Source: Enoplolaimus lenunculus (taxonomy: Eukaryota; Nematoda; Enoplea; Enoplida; Thoracostomopsidae). Taken from it: a stretch of 64,000 bases of DNA. Below the pieces are notes generated by a model. The model saw nothing but the letters and a program-made list of their open reading frames with translations, was not told the origin of the DNA and did no database searches. The stretch is taken from positions 26,009 through 90,008 of the forward strand of contig JASANG010001671.1 of the NCBI GenBank assembly GCA_030248215.1, read 5' to 3'. Made by a program: the position numbers and the translations under genes. Positions 32,201 through 42,149 of the stretch are shown here, in pieces; position 1 is the stretch's first letter, and each line of letters opens with the position of its first letter.

Positions 32201-35200
32201 AGTGTGTTTTCGAATACAACATTAAGTTGCATATTGCAGCTGCAAGTCTTGTAGTGTATTTTTGAATACAACTTTAAGTTGCATATTGCAGCTGCAAGTC
32301 TTGTAGTGTGTTTTCGAATACAACTTTAAGTTGCATATTGCAGCTGCAAGTCTTGTAGTGTGTTTTCGAATACAACATTAAGTTGCATATTGCAGCTGCA
32401 AGTCTTGTAGTGTGTTTTCGAATACAACATTAAGTTGCATATTGCAGCTGCAAGTCTTGTAGTGTATTTTTGAATACAACTTTAAGTTGCATATTGCAGC
32501 TGCAAGTCTTGTAGTGTGTTTTCAAATACAACATTAAGTTGCATATTGCAGCTGAAAGTCTTGTAGTGTGTTTTCGAATACAACATTAAGTTGCATATTG
32601 CAGCTGCAAGTCTTGTAGTGTGTTTTCGAATACAACATTAAGTTGCATATTGCAGCTGCAAGTCTTGTAGTGTATTTTTGAATACAACTTTAAGTTGCAT
32701 ATTGCAGCTGCAAGTCTTGTAGTGTGTTTTCGAATACAACATTAAGTTGCATATTGCAGCTGCAAGTCTTGTAGTGTGTTTTCGAATACAACATTAAGTT
32801 GCATATTGCAGCTGCAAGTCTTGTAGTGTGTTTTCGAATACAACATTAAGTTGCATATTGCAGCTGCAAGTCTTGTAGTGTGTTTTCGAATACAACATTA
32901 AGTTGCATATTGCAGCTGCAAGTCTTGTAGTGTGTTTTCGAATACAACATTAAGTTGCATATTGCAGCTGCAAGTCTTGTAGTGTGTTTTCGAATACAAC
33001 ATTAAGTTGCATATTGCAGCTGCAAGTCTTGTAGTGTGTTTTCGAATACAACATTAAGTTGCATATTGCAGCTGCAAGTCTTGTAGTGTGTTTTCGAATA
33101 CAACATTAAGTTGCATATTGCAGCTGCAAGTCTTGTAGTGTATTTTTGAATACAACTTTAAGTTGCATATTGCAGCTGCAAGTCTTGTAGTGTGTTTTCG
33201 AATACAACATTAAGTTGCATATTGCAGCTGCAAGTCTTGTAGTGTGTTTTCGAATACAACATTAAGTTGCATATTGCAGCTGCAAGTCTTGTAGTGTGTT
33301 TTCGAATACAACATTAAGTTGCATATTGCAGCTGCAAGTCTTGTAGTGTATTTTTGAATACAACTTTAAGTTGCATATTGCAGCTGCAAGTCTTGTAGTG
33401 TGTTTTCGAATACAACATTAAGTTGCATATTGCAGCTGCAAGTCTTGTAGTGTGTTTTCGAATACAACATTAAGTTGCATATTGCAGCTGCAAGTCTTGT
33501 AGTGTATTTTTGAATACAACTTTAAGTTGCATATTGCAGCTGCAAGTCTTGTAGTGTGTTTTCGAATACAACATTAAGTTGCATATTGCAGCTGCAAGTC
33601 TTGTAGTGTGTTTTCGAATACAACATTAAGTTGCATATTGCAGCTGCAAGTCTTGTAGTGTGTTTTCGAATACAACATTAAGTTGCATATTGCAGCTGCA
33701 AGTCTTGTAGTGTATTTTTGAATACAACTTTAAGTTGCATATTGCAGCTGCAAGTCTTGTAGTGTGTTTTCGAATACAACATTAAGTTGCATATTGCAGC
33801 TGCAAGTCTTGTAGTGTGTTTTCGAATACAACATTAAGTTGCATATTGCAGCTGCAAGTCTTGTAGTGTGTTTTCGAATACAACATTAAGTTGCATATTG
33901 CAGCTGCAAGTCTTGTAGTGTGTTTTCGAATACAACATTAAGTTGCATATTGCAGCTGCAAATCTTGTAGTGTGTTTTCGAATACAACATTAAGTTGCAT
34001 ATTGCAGCTGCAAGTCTTGTAGTGTGTTTTCGAATACAACATTAAGTTGCATATTGCAGCTGCAAGTCTTGTAGTGTGTTTTCGAATACAACATTAAGTT
34101 GCATATTGCAGCTGCAAGTCTTGTAGTGTGTTTTCGAATACAACATTAAGTTGCATATTGCAGCTGCAAGTCTTGTAGTGTGTTTTCGAATACAACATTA
34201 AGTTGCATATTGCAGCTGCAAGTCTTGTAGTGTATTTTTGAATACAACTTTAAGTTGCATATTGCAGCTGCAAGTCTTGTAGTGTGTTTTCGAATACAAC
34301 ATTAAGTTGCATATTGCAGCTGCAAGTCTTGTAGTGTGTTTTCGAATACAACATTAAGTTGCATATTGCAGCTGCAAGTCTTGTAGTGTGTTTTCGAATA
34401 CAACATTAAGTTGCATATTGCAGCTGCAAGTCTTGTAGTGTATTTTTGAATACAACTTTAAGTTGCATATTACAGCTGCAAGTCTTGTAGTGTATTTTCG
34501 AATACAACATTAAGTTGCATATTGCAGCTGCAAGTCTAATAATGCGGTTTCGAATGCAACATTAAGTTGCATATTGCAGCTGCAAGTCTAATAATGCGGT
34601 TTCGAATGCAACATTAAGTTGCATATTGCAGCTGCAAGTCTTGTAGTGTGTTTTTGTAAACAACTTTAAGTTGCATATTGCAGCTGCAAGTCTTGTAGTG
34701 TGTTTTTGTAAACAACTTTAAGTTGCATATTGCAGCTGCAAGTTACAGATACATACATATCCAAGTCGCAGCTGCAAGTTCGCTCTATCAAAAATTTGCA
34801 CGCTCAAATTGCAGCTGCGAATATTCGCAACAAATCTTGCACGTGTAAATGGGGCTTTACCGTATGAACTAACAGGACACTTTAAGCTGCTGTATCCATT
34901 CATGACGTTCGTTAGCGTTTCCAGGCGTCGCTGACATATCGCAGGTTTTGGCGTTTCACAATAGTCGACGGCCATCCGGATTAATAATGGAGATTCCGGC
35001 GGAAATATCACTTGTAAACAGTTTCCGTGACGATGGACTAATTGTTCGCCCGTTTCTAAAGAAAAAACCATCTCAAAGTCCTACACACAAAATAATATTT
35101 CTGATATTTAAGAAAAAATTTCTTACATTTAAGAAATATAATTAGCAAAGTGCGCTTGAAAAGTAGTTCTGTTATAAACAGAAAAGATTTCAGAAAACTT

Positions 35201-38200
35201 TTGAAATAAAGTCAGAAAAAAACGTTTGCCAGATATTTTTTGAAAAATTGTCTTAAATCTCAGAAAAAATTGTCAGATTTGCCACAGAAAAACTTTTCTG
35301 AATAAATTCAGAAATATTTTTTTGTGTAAAACCAAATATGAAGCTGATCCTTAAATCCACTACATGTTGACGCACTTTATACACAAATGCCTTGGATATG
35401 GTTTAGTTTGAAATTATACATTCTCAGCATTTCCAGCTTGATTAAAAGCGGAATCTATAACAGAGTGGTCCAGTGCCATATCAGATAATCTACAGGTTGC
35501 GAGTTCGAACCCTATTCGCAGTACTGAATAAATTACAGATCACATTATTCTTGCCAATAATGTGGACCCGTAGCCTATGTGAGAGGCCTTGGGGGCTAAG
35601 CTGCCTAGAAAAATAATGCCTTCCTAAAAATCTTTCAGATTTACTCTTAAGCTTTACGATACTGTTGGACGGCAAGTTGCCGAGCTAGAAATTGTCATAG
35701 ATTCAGTAAAAACAAGCTAAGCCTAAATCCTGTAAGAACGACCACTTTTCTGATCTCTTTGGTAATATGGCAAAATATTATACCCCTGTCACTCGCAGAC
35801 TGAACACTTATTAACCCTTTCTCACATGAATATTTTCTATTTCCCCTGAGACCTACTTTTATGCTAAGATTCAAACTCCAGTGACTGGAGTGGGAGGCGT
35901 ATACCATCACGACTCAGCTATAGGAGCTTGACGCTCAAGTCCGAGGGGGATCTCACCTCTTGTGGTGATTTAGTACTATGTATACGTGTTGCAATTGTTA
36001 AACACGGTGCGATATATACTATTTAACGTATATACACTGCGCTCAGTTGCCTACAGGCAACTCAATGTGAGAAGGGGTTAATATAAATAATATTTTGGGG
36101 GACCCGTGTTATATACTTAAATTATAGAGGCTTCCGAGTTTTCCTATAGAAACTGCAATAGAGCAAGATTAAGCTAAAGACTAATGTTTACGCTTTAAAC
36201 TTATGGTTTAAAAATAGGCTAAGGTTAGTGTTACGACCTGAAAAGTAATGCGGGATTCACGTTATAACAGCGGCATGCGGAACACGGTTTGTGTCCCCTG
36301 TTGTTTCGACGAAAACGTTATAATTCGAGCACTCATATCGGGTGAACAGACAAAACTGCAATGTCATATGACATTTACTTACAAACCACCGTTCTCAGAA
36401 GATCAATGTGTACAAGAGTCGGTATGTCACGTGATACTAAGGGACATTTATGCGAATATCATATGATATTCTAAAATTACAACGAACATCATGTAGGATG
36501 AGGGCTTTAAACTAATTTTGGCGCACATTATAGCCATATACCCTATGTCTAAGCCCAAGTTCTTTGAATATTCACGTGTTTCTTAAAATTGATTGCTTTA
36601 AGGCACTAATTTGTCCTCAGTCTGCAATGCTAAAACATTTACATCTGGTTGGTGTTTACCTTGGTTACGATACAATGCATGCAGCGGTTTTTAGCATTTT
36701 CGTAATATCTTCGTGGCTCGTCCGTATTTTTATGTTTGCAAAATGCAATAGCACACAAGTGTACAGTTTTTAGTGTGTAGATCATATTTTTCTGTGCATT
36801 ACCTTGCATATTTCTGACTGTTTTGAAACATAATGATCTGCATTTTAAACTGTTGGGGCGCGCACGGATATCCAAGCAGTTGAAGTGTATGGGGATTGAA
36901 TTTTAATACTAAACAAGATGGTCGAAATATTTACTTTTTAAAGTTAGCCATGAACGTTTTAGATTTAGACGTCCTCTACTGTGAATTCTAACGCATCCGT
37001 AACATTTCAAGAACGATCCAGTCTTAAAAATTAAATTGTGATTGTTTTTTCGCAGACATTTCTCAATTTTAACAAAGTAAAGTTCAAAACTTTACATAAA
37101 AACGTCCAGTTTTGAGAACTTTAAAGATTTAAATTTATTTTTAGAACTATATTAAAATTTCAGGAATTTAGTATAACCTTTTAAATATTGGGTATAAAAG
37201 CGATATGCGCGAGCAATTTGGGGCCAATTTTCGTATTGAAGTGTTGTTTTGCGACGAATAATTTCTTAGTTTTCAGCTCCCTTAAGGGACCCTAACCGTG
37301 TATTGTGTGTTTACTGGCACCCTTAGGTTTCAGTTTAATTAAGCTCTTATTGCAAGTGTGTTTGGTTTTTTGTGAGCGACGCTTGTACATTCCCATGCGG
37401 GACTCTAACCAGAGTTATTATTTGGAGAAACTGTTACGAATTCAAAAGTGATTCTGCTAAAATTGATTTGTTGTGTGACTTCTAGGATGTTGTACAATGA
37501 TTGTAAGCTATGAAGTTTTGGTCATGGAGATAGTGCTATATTCAGTTCTAGTTGTGTTTTGCTGCTCTGGGCGTTTAAAAGTTTAGGTTGTTTCTGTTTG
37601 CAAATTTTTAGTTTGTTGGAGGTCGCATAAGTTGTATGTGCGTGCAGGCCGAGTTTTTGAAAAATCCCGATCGGGACTCTTACCATTTTTATACTGTGGC
37701 ATCGGAACCTACTGAAGAATTATTTTGTCTAAATCTGTGATGTTCAGTTTCAGGTAAACGTGGTAGCGGGTAAAGCTACAGCCTTGTTACAATCATATGA
37801 TATTCAAGGGGACACTATAATCTTCGGGTGCTAATAAATTGATGGAAAGTCGGACGGCAGAGGCACACATGTGCGTAAATACAAAATACACGTCTGCAAA
37901 TCCATTTCTGACAAAAATCGCTTAGAAAAACACTGTCATAATTCAAAGTTCAAATTTCAAATTCTAATATCATATATTCAACAGGACAATAATTTGGGTA
38001 TGTTACTTTAAGTATGCAGACATTTGAATGATATTCGCTGACAATGCATCGAATATCATATGATATTGAAGGACCAAAGGTGACCTACACATTATGATGA
38101 CAGACAAATACGACTTTTCGAATAAGATATGAGGTCTATTAGCAGACAAAATGTAACCCAATAGTCTAATAGGGACAAATGTGTCCCAAGCTGCCCCGGT

Positions 38201-41200
38201 TAGAACGCGAACCCCGCATAATATAGGCTGTCAGGTAAAAATAATACCTGGTCCAGTTGCGGTCGAATTATACAGCTGACCAACAAACATTTGGCACGAT
38301 GCCCAATTAATGAACCAACCACGAGTTAAATACGACGTTCGTCCGCTGATCCATGCAGATTGAAATGTGATATGATAACGACTGTAAACAAAATATTGTT
38401 TTTTAAATTTTAATTACATAGCTAGCAGGGTGCAATTGGAGGTGAAAAATATCGGAGCCGGAGGCTGATTTTCTGCCGGAGCCTCAGGCAGACCTCCGGT
38501 TGTACCCTGACAGCTAGTTTATTTTAAATTTATTGACTTTACGACGGGAATACAATCATTAAATTTTCGCTGTACAATTGGACATTTTACGTCTGTTAAA
38601 AAATTGGGGGCCGGCAAATGTATAGATAAGGTACGGAACAACGGATAAGCATATTCCTAAGCCTAAGCTAAAGTTTTAGCGTAAGAATAAACAAAAGCCT
38701 CGAATCAATAGCGTCAACGGAAGAACAAACATTTGCATAATTCTAAGCCTAAAGCAAAAAGTAGTCTAAAGCTTAAGCTTAAATCAATATCGGAAATTGG
38801 TGCAGCCCGCATTTATACGTGAGCCAAAAGTTTCCGCTTTCCTCTAGAGAATGATTTTTAGTCTAATGAAGCAATCTTGATTACTGTAGTGACCCGAATA
38901 AAGAGGATGGTAATAAGAGGGGCTTCATTTTGAGTACCAATCAATAGGAGTTCGATTCCAAACAAGAGTCCGTAAGCGGATAGAGTACCTAAACCCACAT
39001 TAGAGTCCATAAATATCAATTATTCCAATTGTAGTGTATAAATCACTCCAGGACCAAATAAAGCTGAGTTGGAAACTTTAAAGAGTACTTCAGTTTTGAA
39101 GGTACGTTCCTAAGCATAACATGCATTATCGCTCAAAAATGCTTAATTCAACGGATATTTGCAATACTGGATATATATCAGTAACGAATGCCGGCAGACG
39201 GTAAAAATAAATGACAGTCAGCAACCGAATAACAGTGGGTACCTTCTGGAGAAGTCAAATAAATATCAGTCCTTCCTCTTAATATTCGGGTCACTACAGT
39301 ACAAGTTAAAGATACTGAAGCTATTTCTTTAAAAATGGATATTTTACATTTTACTTCCAAACGCTTAAAATTAAGGTTTAAGCTAACGATATATAAAGGG
39401 TTAGGAAACAGACCAGACGGCTGTTACACACTTCCCCCCACATTTCAGGATACGGTTTAGGCTTAGGCAGGGTTTAGACTGAAGCTTAGGTAATCCTTTA
39501 GGCTAAAGTTTAGCCTCAAATAAGGCATTTCGAAACCTAAGCCTAAGCCTGAACCTAAGCTTTGTGTACAAGAGAATCATGACGCAAGCCTTTTCATAAA
39601 TCTAAATCCAAGCCTAAGCCTAAGTCTAAGTCTGTGATAGAGAAGTGCACAAAACCCTTATAAATTTCGATTCACATGACTAAGAATTGTCCGCTGTTTA
39701 ATCTGCATATTTCTGAGCTGAACTCAGCTCTTACTTAAAATTAGGTGAAACTGTTAAAGAATTTATAAGGGGACGGGCCAATGTATAGAACATGGCCGGA
39801 TCGTTTTAGGGAGGGGCTATAATAGAGTCAGTTTAAGCTTTATACTAAATTTTTTCCGTAGGCTTAGGCTTAGGAATAGGCTCAGCTTTACGCTTAGGTT
39901 TAGGCTTTAGGTTTAGGCTTAGGAATATGGGCCCATGTAAAGATTCAGGGGCGGAACGTTTTTTGTGGGATTCGAAGACAGTAAGCTTACGCTTTAGACT
40001 ATTTTTTGCTTGGCTTAGGCTTAGGCTTAAGAATACGCTCATTTTATATGCCTAGACTTATGCGTAGGCTTAGGCTTAGGCGTAGGAATATGCTTATACT
40101 ACTGTTCCGGCCCTGTTCTATACATGGGCCAGGGTACGTAAGCACACTCTATCACCTCAACTTACTGATGGTTCCAAGTCTAAGCCTTTGTAAACATCAG
40201 GGGCAGAACATTTTTCTGAAACTTACAATTTGGACGAATTTTTGCTTAGGCTTTTAGGCTTCAAGCTTTGCTAAAGCTCATTCTTACGCTTACACTTAGG
40301 AATATACTTATACGACTGTAACTTACGACTGTGTCCTATACATTGGCCGGAGTTAAGATTGCATTCCAAGTAAATAATTATACTAAAACTCGTTCATACA
40401 TTTCCCGTTGAAATTCGACAAACATCTGTTGCTCATCGAACACAGCCAAATGATACTCGGGACCAACGTCCCAACAGGCTTGTTCCGCTTGTTCGTAGAA
40501 ATATCCAGGACCTTCCGTTTTGAAAGCGTACTCTTGGTCGCCAATGATTATCGCATCTAAACATTTCCCTTTAGCCCGATTATGGAAGGCACTCGTTAGT
40601 AACCACTGGCGGACGCAAGGATGGGAGCCATGCCGTAATGCCCACCCCAGCAAGGATCAGACTGAAATTGTGTAGCATAGTTTAGTGCTAACCTTTTAGG
40701 CTTACCGATAGGTTTTGGTTTGCGCACTTAGACTTTTAAGCACGTAAGTTATCTTATGGAGTTTTAGCTTAAAAGCTAGAACAGAACAGTAAAGCATATT
40801 TCTAAACCTAAGCCTAAGCCGAAACCTAAGCGTAACAACGAGCATATTCCTAAGCATAAGGCTAAGCCTAAGCCGAAACCTTAGCGTAACAATGAGCATA
40901 TTCCTAAGCCTAAGCCTAAGCCAAGCAAAAAAATTAGTCTAAAGCATAAAGCTTACTCTATTGAAGTTCCACAGAAAAACTCTCCGTCCCTGATCTTTAT
41001 ATGTGCGTTTGGACCGAATCTCTGATTCATAATAATATGTATCAGGGTTGAAAACCAGCATTTTTGTTCGAGAAGGTGTATAGCCCCGTGGAAAAGAATC
41101 ATATACCCCTACGACCTTGAGTATTCTTGAGGGTTGCCTTAACAAACGAGGTGTTTTCTTATGTTTCAACGAATTTCCAAACGAGATAATTCCTTCGACC

Positions 41201-41509
41201 CATGTAATGATCAGGGACGGATCGTTTTTCTGTGGGACTAGAAAAGAGTAAGCTTAAGTTTTAGACTAATTTTTTGGTTGGCTTAGGCTTAGGCTTATGA
41301 ATAACCTCATTCTTATGCGTAGGCTTAGGCTTAGGCTTAGGTTACGAATATGCTTATACTACTGTTTTGGCCCTGTTCTTTACATTGGCCATTCGTTCTA
41401 ATGCTCAATTTGTACACAGTTCCTGCATATATAATGTGTAATTTATTAACTTACCTACAACTCCGTTCACTGCAAAAACCAACAACACTATTATGAAACA
41501 AGTTACCAT
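25920..41509 (-). CDS. Modular extracellular protein: signal peptide, C-type lectin, lustrin-like module, Kunitz, C-type lectin (possibly the ectodomain of the pLGIC)
   Basis: Exons 5' to 3': 41509-41455 (signal peptide), 40568-40390 or 40384, 38381-38248, 35055-34861 (first CTLD), 30194-30120 (Cys-rich), 29578-29393 (Kunitz), 27560-27377 and 26269-25920 (second CTLD). Most domain borders use phase-1 introns, the usual arrangement for shuffled extracellular modules. Families: CTLDs bind sugars or proteins; Kunitz domains inhibit serine proteases or act as structural modules. The last exon ends in a donor, not a stop. Its phase fits exon 23923-23769 and so on into the pLGIC. The join between 40390/40384 and 38381 does not fit in phase, so a small exon is probably missed there. 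Alternative view: a separate secreted protein whose last exon was not found. Confidence 0.75.
26288..26442. mobile_element. TTAGGC-bearing MITE, subfamily A
   Basis: CGCCCATATATAGAAAAGGG to CCTGTTCTATACATGGGCC, with GGAGGGGCTATAATAGAGTC after the left TIR. Just upstream of the acceptor of exon 26269. Confidence 0.85.
26900..27013. mobile_element. TTAGGC-bearing MITE, subfamily C, right end
   Basis: Ends AACTGTTACGGCGCTAAAACT and ACATTGGCC; left part lost. Confidence 0.55.
27024..27290 (-). repeat. tRNA-derived SINE, copy 3
   Basis: On the minus strand: TACGTGGCGCAGTGGTAGAG (A box), loop GCTTAAGG (Leu-like), B-box-like GAGTTTAATCCCTG. Followed by the TGCATATGC block shared with the other copies. 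Confidence 0.75.
27377..27560 (-). CDS. Second C-type lectin domain, N-terminal half
   Basis: TNVTCPNSGLAYKGYCYQV, then NAYSGCPKRSRLPVFDSQIE: C-P-x-x-G-x-x-Y-x-G-x-C-Y start, A-x-x-x-C and L-P-x-F-x-S. Acceptor ATTTCAG, donor TT|GTAAGA in phase 2. Confidence 0.8.
27671..28059. mobile_element. hAT-like MITE (family L), copy 1
   Basis: CAGTAACGGATTCAGG at left, AATGGATCCGCCATAT at right. Flanks CCCACACG and CCCACGCC partly match. About 330 bp are shared with 46405-46751. Confidence 0.7.
28261..28704. mobile_element. Tc1/mariner-like MITE (family J), full copy, TA duplication
   Basis: CTGTATTGACCCGAATAAGAG and its complement at the two ends, flanked by TA. 444 bp; no coding capacity seen. Confidence 0.85.
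29214..29279. mobile_element. TTAGGC-bearing MITE, subfamily B, right-end fragment
   Basis: GAATACGCTTATAATACTG then CGCCACTGTTCTTTACATTGG. Confidence 0.6.
29393..29578 (-). CDS. Kunitz/BPTI domain exon
   Basis: Six-Cys pattern: PLCQMNKDEGAVCPKTK, YAYNKVTGVCESLRYRGCGG, NLNRFRTMTDCVAVC. The GVC, RGCGGN and NRF signatures are intact. Two extra residues lie between Cys2 and the Y-x-Y-N block and the residue after Cys2 is Pro, so ordinary trypsin-type inhibition is not assured. Acceptor GTTTTTAG, donor GGAG|GTAAGT. Confidence 0.9.
29612..29831. mobile_element. TTAGGC-bearing MITE, subfamily A
   Basis: GGCCTATGTATAGAACAGGG to its complement near 29831. Three runs of TTAGGC inside. Flanks CGCTCTAT and AGATCTAT partly match. 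Confidence 0.85.
30120..30194 (-). CDS. Cys-rich (lustrin-like) exon
   Basis: GRNVNYCVNTSNDRVCTVKE, then QCFT. Joined to KCPVSSYG before it, this gives a C-P-x-x-x-x-G ... C ... C ... C pattern as in lustrin-type repeats that accompany Kunitz domains in nematode proteins. Phase 1 on both sides. Confidence 0.6.
30416..30688. mobile_element. piggyBac-like MITE (TTAA) with a tRNA-like core, copy 1
   Basis: TTAA then CCCTTTCTCACATGAA at left; TGTGAGAAGGCG then TTAA at right. Inside, on the minus strand, is a tRNA-like segment with TAGCTGAGTGGTGATGG (A box) and GGAGTTCGAATCC (B box). Confidence 0.8.
30700..31920. other. Intron interval with short palindromic repeats and unassigned open frames
   Basis: A TGTGTGTAGCACCTAATA motif near 30700 recurs near 48425, 51800, 52120, 62190 and 62620, so it marks another short repeat family. 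31255-31300 is an ATA-repeat microsatellite. Plus frames at 31065-31247 and 31349-31600 lack recognisable domains. No promoter is evident. Confidence 0.4.
31932..34856. mobile_element. PIF/Harbinger-like MITE (family F) expanded by a 52-bp satellite, lodged in a 5' splice site
   Basis: Left end AGCCAATTAACACGTGCAAG; complement of right end AGCCCCATTTACACGTGCAA; TTA on both sides (31929-31931, 34857-34859). On the minus strand the right-hand TAA is part of the donor G|GTAA of exon 34861-35055. A short relative is at 53256-53893. Confidence 0.8.
31960..34745. repeat. 52-bp satellite, about 54 copies
   Basis: Unit: ATTAAGTTGCATATTGCAGC plus TGCAAGTCTTGTAGTG plus TGTTTTCGAATACAAC. Each unit holds the 12-bp palindrome TTGCAGCTGCAA. 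Two main unit types (TGTTTTCG..ACATT and TATTTTTG..ACTTT) are interspersed, not blocked, suggesting conversion or higher-order amplification. Edge units are most divergent. Confidence 0.95.
34861..35055 (-). CDS. First C-type lectin domain, C-terminal part, plus start of Cys-rich module
   Basis: ETGEQLVHRHGNCLQVIF, then MAVDYCETPKPAICQRR (the C-x-x-x-x-P-x-I-C CTLD end), then SLKCPVSSYG. Acceptor TTTTTTCTTTAG. The donor G|GTAAAG is built partly by the target duplication of the satellite-bearing MITE at 31932-34856. Confidence 0.8.
35460..35545. repeat. tRNA-like segment (SINE remnant)
   Basis: GAGTGGTCCAGTGCCATATC followed by ACAGGTTGCGAGTTCGAACCC resembles A and B boxes at tRNA spacing; no folded acceptor stem found. 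Confidence 0.4.
35816..36077. mobile_element. piggyBac-like MITE (TTAA) with a tRNA-like core, copy 2
   Basis: TTAA, CCCTTTCTCACATGAA ... TGTGAGAAGGGG, TTAA. About 95% the same as the copy at 30416 by eye, including the tRNA-like piece. Confidence 0.85.
36095..38247. other. Intron interval, little recognisable
   Basis: 36170-36250 is a decayed subfamily C-like MITE end (GTTACGACCTGAAAAGTAATGC). CATATGATATT and its complement recur five times between 36360 and 38070, hinting at another short repeat. No exon supported except 38248-38381. Confidence 0.4.
38248..38381 (-). CDS. First C-type lectin domain, middle exon
   Basis: RYHITFQSAWISGRTSYL, then GWFINWASCQMFVGQLYNS: the WISG and N-W motifs of the CTLD core. 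Acceptor TGTTTACAG, donor CCAG|GTATTA in phase 1, which fits the next exon. Confidence 0.75.
38426..38509. mobile_element. Very short hAT-like MITE (family M), 84 bp
   Basis: CAGGGTGCAATTGGAGG and its near complement at the right. Flanks ATAGCTAG and ACAGCTAG match at 7 of 8 positions. Almost a perfect hairpin. Confidence 0.75.
38613..38800. mobile_element. TTAGGC-bearing MITE, subfamily A, right end lost
   Basis: GGCAAATGTATAGATAAGG at left, AAAAAGTAGTCTAAAGCTTA near the right. Confidence 0.55.
38884..39299. mobile_element. Tc1/mariner-like MITE (family J), TA duplication
   Basis: CTGTAGTGACCCGAATAAAGAG and complement at the ends, TA on both sides; inverted relative to 28261. Confidence 0.8.
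39776..40130. mobile_element. Two abutting TTAGGC-bearing MITEs (truncated A, then B-left/A-right hybrid)
   Basis: 39776-39929 begins GGCCAATGTATAGAACATGG and stops after GGAATATG. At 39930 GGCCCATGTAAAGATTCAGG opens a second element that ends in the A-type CCTGTTCTATACATGGGCC at 40130. Confidence 0.8.
40186..40352. mobile_element. Hybrid TTAGGC-bearing MITE
   Basis: Left GCCTTTGTAAACATCAGGGG, as at 16166; right TGTCCTATACATTGGCC. Confidence 0.65.
40384..40568 (-). CDS. First C-type lectin domain, N-terminal half
   Basis: GKCLDAIIIGDQEYAFKTEG, then GYFYEQAEQACW and LAVFDEQQMFVEFQ: the A-x-x-x-C and L-A-x-x-x-x-x-x-E pattern of a CTLD. The acceptor is weak (GGCTAAAG) but fits the phase of the signal-peptide exon. 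The donor is at 40390 (CGA|GTTTTA) or 40384 (TTA|GTATAA). Confidence 0.7.
40774..41007. mobile_element. TTAGGC-bearing MITE, subfamily B
   Basis: AGAACAGAACAGTAAAGC at left, CCTGATCTTTATATGTGC at right, five CCTAAGC runs between. Confidence 0.7.
41197..41390. mobile_element. TTAGGC-bearing MITE, subfamily B
   Basis: GACCCATGTAATGATCAGGG to CCCTGTTCTTTACATTGGCC. Flanks ATTCCTTC and ATTCGTTC match at 7 of 8. Confidence 0.85.
41455..41509 (-). CDS. Signal-peptide exon with start codon
   Basis: ATG at 41509: MVTCFIIVLLVFAVNGVV, a hydrophobic secretion signal, then donor G|GTAAGT in phase 1. TGTTATCACAGGTACAG-type sequence upstream shows no clear promoter. Confidence 0.75.
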
Positions 41510-41804
41510 TAGCAAAATTTATTATCACAGTCTTGTAACCGTTTTAAGCTCTGAACCAACGAAAAGTAGAACTTCGATGCCTGTTATCCTATAAAAGAAT
41601 TCAGATTATCACAGGTACAGTTTGGAAGTATTGTTTGTTTATTTGGTTTTGCAATTTGATACTGTTTATTAAACTGCAGTAATTGCAATTTTGGTCAGAT
41701 GCAATGTATTTGCAAAATGCACCTGTTACAACAACGGTGTCTCACATAAAGTGCGTACCAAGGACTGTATTGCAACAGGATAACCTATGGCTGTTAAAAC
41801 TTTT

Positions 41805-42012
41805 GGCCAACGTAAAGAACAGAGGCGGAACAGTATTATAAGCATATTCCTAAACTTAAGCCTAAGTGTAAGCATACACCTAAGCGTAAGAATGAGCATA
41901 TTTGTATGCCTAAGCCTAAGCCTAAACCCGAACAAAAAATTCGTCTGAAACTTAAGGTTACTCTATCGTAGTGCCACAGAAAAACGTTCCGGCCCGGATC
42001 TTTACATGAGTC
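41805..42012. mobile_element. TTAGGC-bearing MITE, subfamily B
   Basis: GGCCAACGTAAAGAACAGAG to GGATCTTTACATGAGTC. Flanks AAACTTTT and AAACCTTT match at 7 of 8. Confidence 0.85.
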
Positions 42013-42149
42013 AAACCTTTGGTCAACGAATGTAGACGAGCGATAAATTTGTCAACGCGAAATGTTATTTTAGAAGCTTTAAGAGGCCTTTTTCTTGTTT
42101 TTCCGAAAATTTTTAAGGGGAAATCGTACGTCCGTGCTATCCCATTTTG

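Noticed and set aside
31960-34745. CRISPR-like regular repeats
   Set aside because: Units are contiguous 52-bp tandem copies without unique spacers, in a eukaryotic intron.
34718-34860. Read-through of exon 34861 into the MITE as a new C terminus
   Set aside because: The frame is open for about 47 codons, but splicing to 30194 restores a coherent Cys-rich module, which is more likely.
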